Below the pieces are notes generated by a model. The model was not told the origin of the DNA. It did not search any database and was given only the letters and a program-made list of their open reading frames with translations. DNA of 7,031 nt, from assembly GCA_027295745.1 (NCBI GenBank), contig JAPUKI010000185.1, positions 1 to 7,031 on the forward strand, given 5' to 3'. Source of the stretch: Acidobacteriota bacterium. Its GTDB lineage: Bacteria; Acidobacteriota; UBA6911; RPQK01; JADFOI01. Each line of letters starts with the position of its first letter. Positions within the stretch are counted from its first letter, which is position 1. Made by a program: the position numbers and the translations under genes. Positions 6,184 to 7,031 of the stretch are shown piece after piece.

Positions 6184-6884
6184 CGGACTCCGAAGGTATA
6201 CAGATAACCCACGCTCATCTGCCAGTTGTGAGAGGTTCCTTCCGGGCGAAAGCCCACTCCCAGAAGAGGAGCTGTTGCAGGAAGTCCAAAATCATGCACG
6301 CCAGTGACATGATCGCGAAAGTCGAAACGCACCCCCCAATCAGGTGCCATGGCAAGCTTGACACCTCCACCGTAGCTGAAAGCAAACTTCCCTCGATCTT
6401 CCAGTTCCACTCCTTGCTGTAAGGCCTCTTGTTTCGAATCAACGGAGACATCAAAGAAAGAGGCCCCGAGCCCGATGAAAACGAAGGGAACAATTCGGTC
6501 TTCTAGCTCCCTGGGATAAATAACCACGTTGTAAGCCAGTTTGTGAATTTTCTGATTCAACTCCAGCTGGGGAACCGAGGGCCCCAAGTTCACAAAGAAG
6601 GCCGGCTGGTTGGCCACGGCATACTCCAGCTCCGCTCCCAGACGCGGCCCCAGATTCTCGGCGAGCCGGACACCGAGCACGTAGCTCGAATCGAAATTTA
6701 AACCCACATTCCGGGTTGTACCTCCCTCCACCGGGGTGACAAAAGTCCCATCCCCCAGTGCACTCCGACCAAAGAAAACCGAGACTTCCCATTTGCTGTC
6801 AGTTCGAAGCCGTGGACTTTGGGCTGAGACTTCAGGCAAAGGCAAAACAAGAAGCAGCCATAAGAGCGGGCAGTATCTGCGCAT
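6180..6884 (-). CDS. Outer-membrane beta-barrel protein (OmpA/OmpW-like small barrel)
   Basis: A 234-residue protein with a clear signal peptide (basic MRRY, hydrophobic LLWLLLVLPLP, cleavage after VSA at residue 21). The mature part alternates polar and hydrophobic residues in strands of about 8-12 residues: KWEVSVFFGRS (31-41), SYVLGVRLAENL (67-78), RLGAELEYAV (81-90), VPFVFIGLGASFFDV (132-146), FAFSYGGGVKLAM (167-179), DWGVRFDFRDHV (182-193) and WQMSVGYLYTFGVR (221-234). This fits an eight-strand barrel of the PF13505 type. The last strand ends in GVR, not in the usual terminal aromatic, with Phe four residues from the end. Residues 43-60 and 92-112 would be loops. The start is supported by AAAGGA (6890-6895), 5 bases before the ATG. 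Ligand and role are unknown. It is convergent with the DUF4159 gene, sharing four bases. Confidence 0.88.
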   Translation of the reverse strand: MRRYCPLLWLLLVLPLPEVSAQSPRLRTDSKWEVSVFFGRSALGDGTFVTPVEGGTTRNVGLNFDSSYVLGVRLAENLGPRLGAELEYAVANQPAFFVNLGPSVPQLELNQKIHKLAYNVVIYPRELEDRIVPFVFIGLGASFFDVSVDSKQEALQQGVELEDRGKFAFSYGGGVKLAMAPDWGVRFDFRDHVTGVHDFGLPATAPLLGVGFRPEGTSHNWQMSVGYLYTFGVR

Positions 6885-6907
6885 CTATTTCCTTTCCAAA
6901 GCTCTTT

Positions 6908-6913
6908 ATTGTA
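6908..6913 (-). promoter_or_regulatory. Possible -10 box for the beta-barrel gene
   Basis: TACAAT on the minus strand, about 23 bases before the ATG at 6884. This would give a short leader that still includes the AAAGGA ribosome site at 6890-6895. A matching -35 at 16-18 bp is weak. Confidence 0.3.
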
Positions 6914-6990
6914 ACTGTTGAATGCGACAAGTAGCTGAAGGAGGAGGAGCGGCGGCCGGGGAGAGTTGACTGCCGTAGGCCCTAGGCGAA

Positions 6991-7031
6991 TTATTTCTTA
7001 GGGGTTTTCCCTGGGTTCATCTCTTCTTCGC
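6991..7031 (-). CDS. Possible C-terminal tail of a gene entering from the right
   Basis: A minus-strand frame is open from the right edge to a TAA at 6991-6993 and reads EEEMNPGKTPKK before the stop. A charged, lysine-ended tail is common at protein C-termini, and a minus-strand gene here would be co-directional with the barrel gene, about 106 bp upstream of it. Twelve codons are too few to identify a product or to exclude chance. Confidence 0.3.
   Translation of the reverse strand, partial: EEEMNPGKTPKK

Noticed and set aside
1..7031. CRISPR array or tRNA/rRNA genes
   Set aside because: No regularly spaced direct repeats and no cloverleaf or conserved rRNA sequence were seen on either strand.

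Overview
The window looks like ordinary chromosome of a Gram-negative bacterium, most likely an Acidobacteriota member or close relative. The basis is recall of family members, not a search: the DUF4159 protein, the LIC_10091-like protein and the glycosyltransferase with its ITN / IRQPIxGDFxFS signature all resemble proteins common in that phylum. An exported beta-barrel protein indicates an outer membrane. Base composition looks moderate (about half G+C by eye), and no tRNA, rRNA, CRISPR array, transposase or phage gene was seen.

Layout: six complete protein genes alternate strictly in strand (+ - + - + -). They are (1) an ACSF3/MatB-type acyl-CoA (malonyl-CoA-like) synthetase, 17-1537 +; (2) a two-domain PilZ protein of the YcgR type, 1540-2322 -; (3) a cytoplasmic GT-A glycosyltransferase, about 2436-3704 +; (4) an exported LIC_10091-like, methyltransferase-like protein, 4006-5148 -; (5) an exported DUF4159 protein, 5440-6183 +; and (6) an outer-membrane beta-barrel protein, 6180-6884 -. 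A short reading frame at the right edge (6991-7031 -) may be the tail of a seventh gene. Convergent junctions are either extremely tight (2 bp between genes 1 and 2, a shared CTAG double stop between genes 5 and 6) or filled by a repeat-like element (genes 3 and 4). No two neighbours form an operon, so the genes are probably expressed separately. The only functional link suggested is the divergent pair of a c-di-GMP receptor and a glycosyltransferase, and that link is inference.

The most interesting content is non-coding. Two different palindromic elements occupy the two largest intergenic gaps. One (3714-3986) is about 273 bp and reads as one giant imperfect hairpin: its arms start with near-identical 27-29 bp terminal inverted repeats, and each arm carries its own copy of a 16-bp palindrome, CGATGTCNNGACATCG. 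The other (5192-5396) is about 205 bp with imperfect terminal inverted repeats around at least three perfect internal stem-loops, and it lies just upstream of the DUF4159 gene. Both resemble non-autonomous MITE/REP-like elements or structured-RNA loci. Neither contains a believable protein gene.
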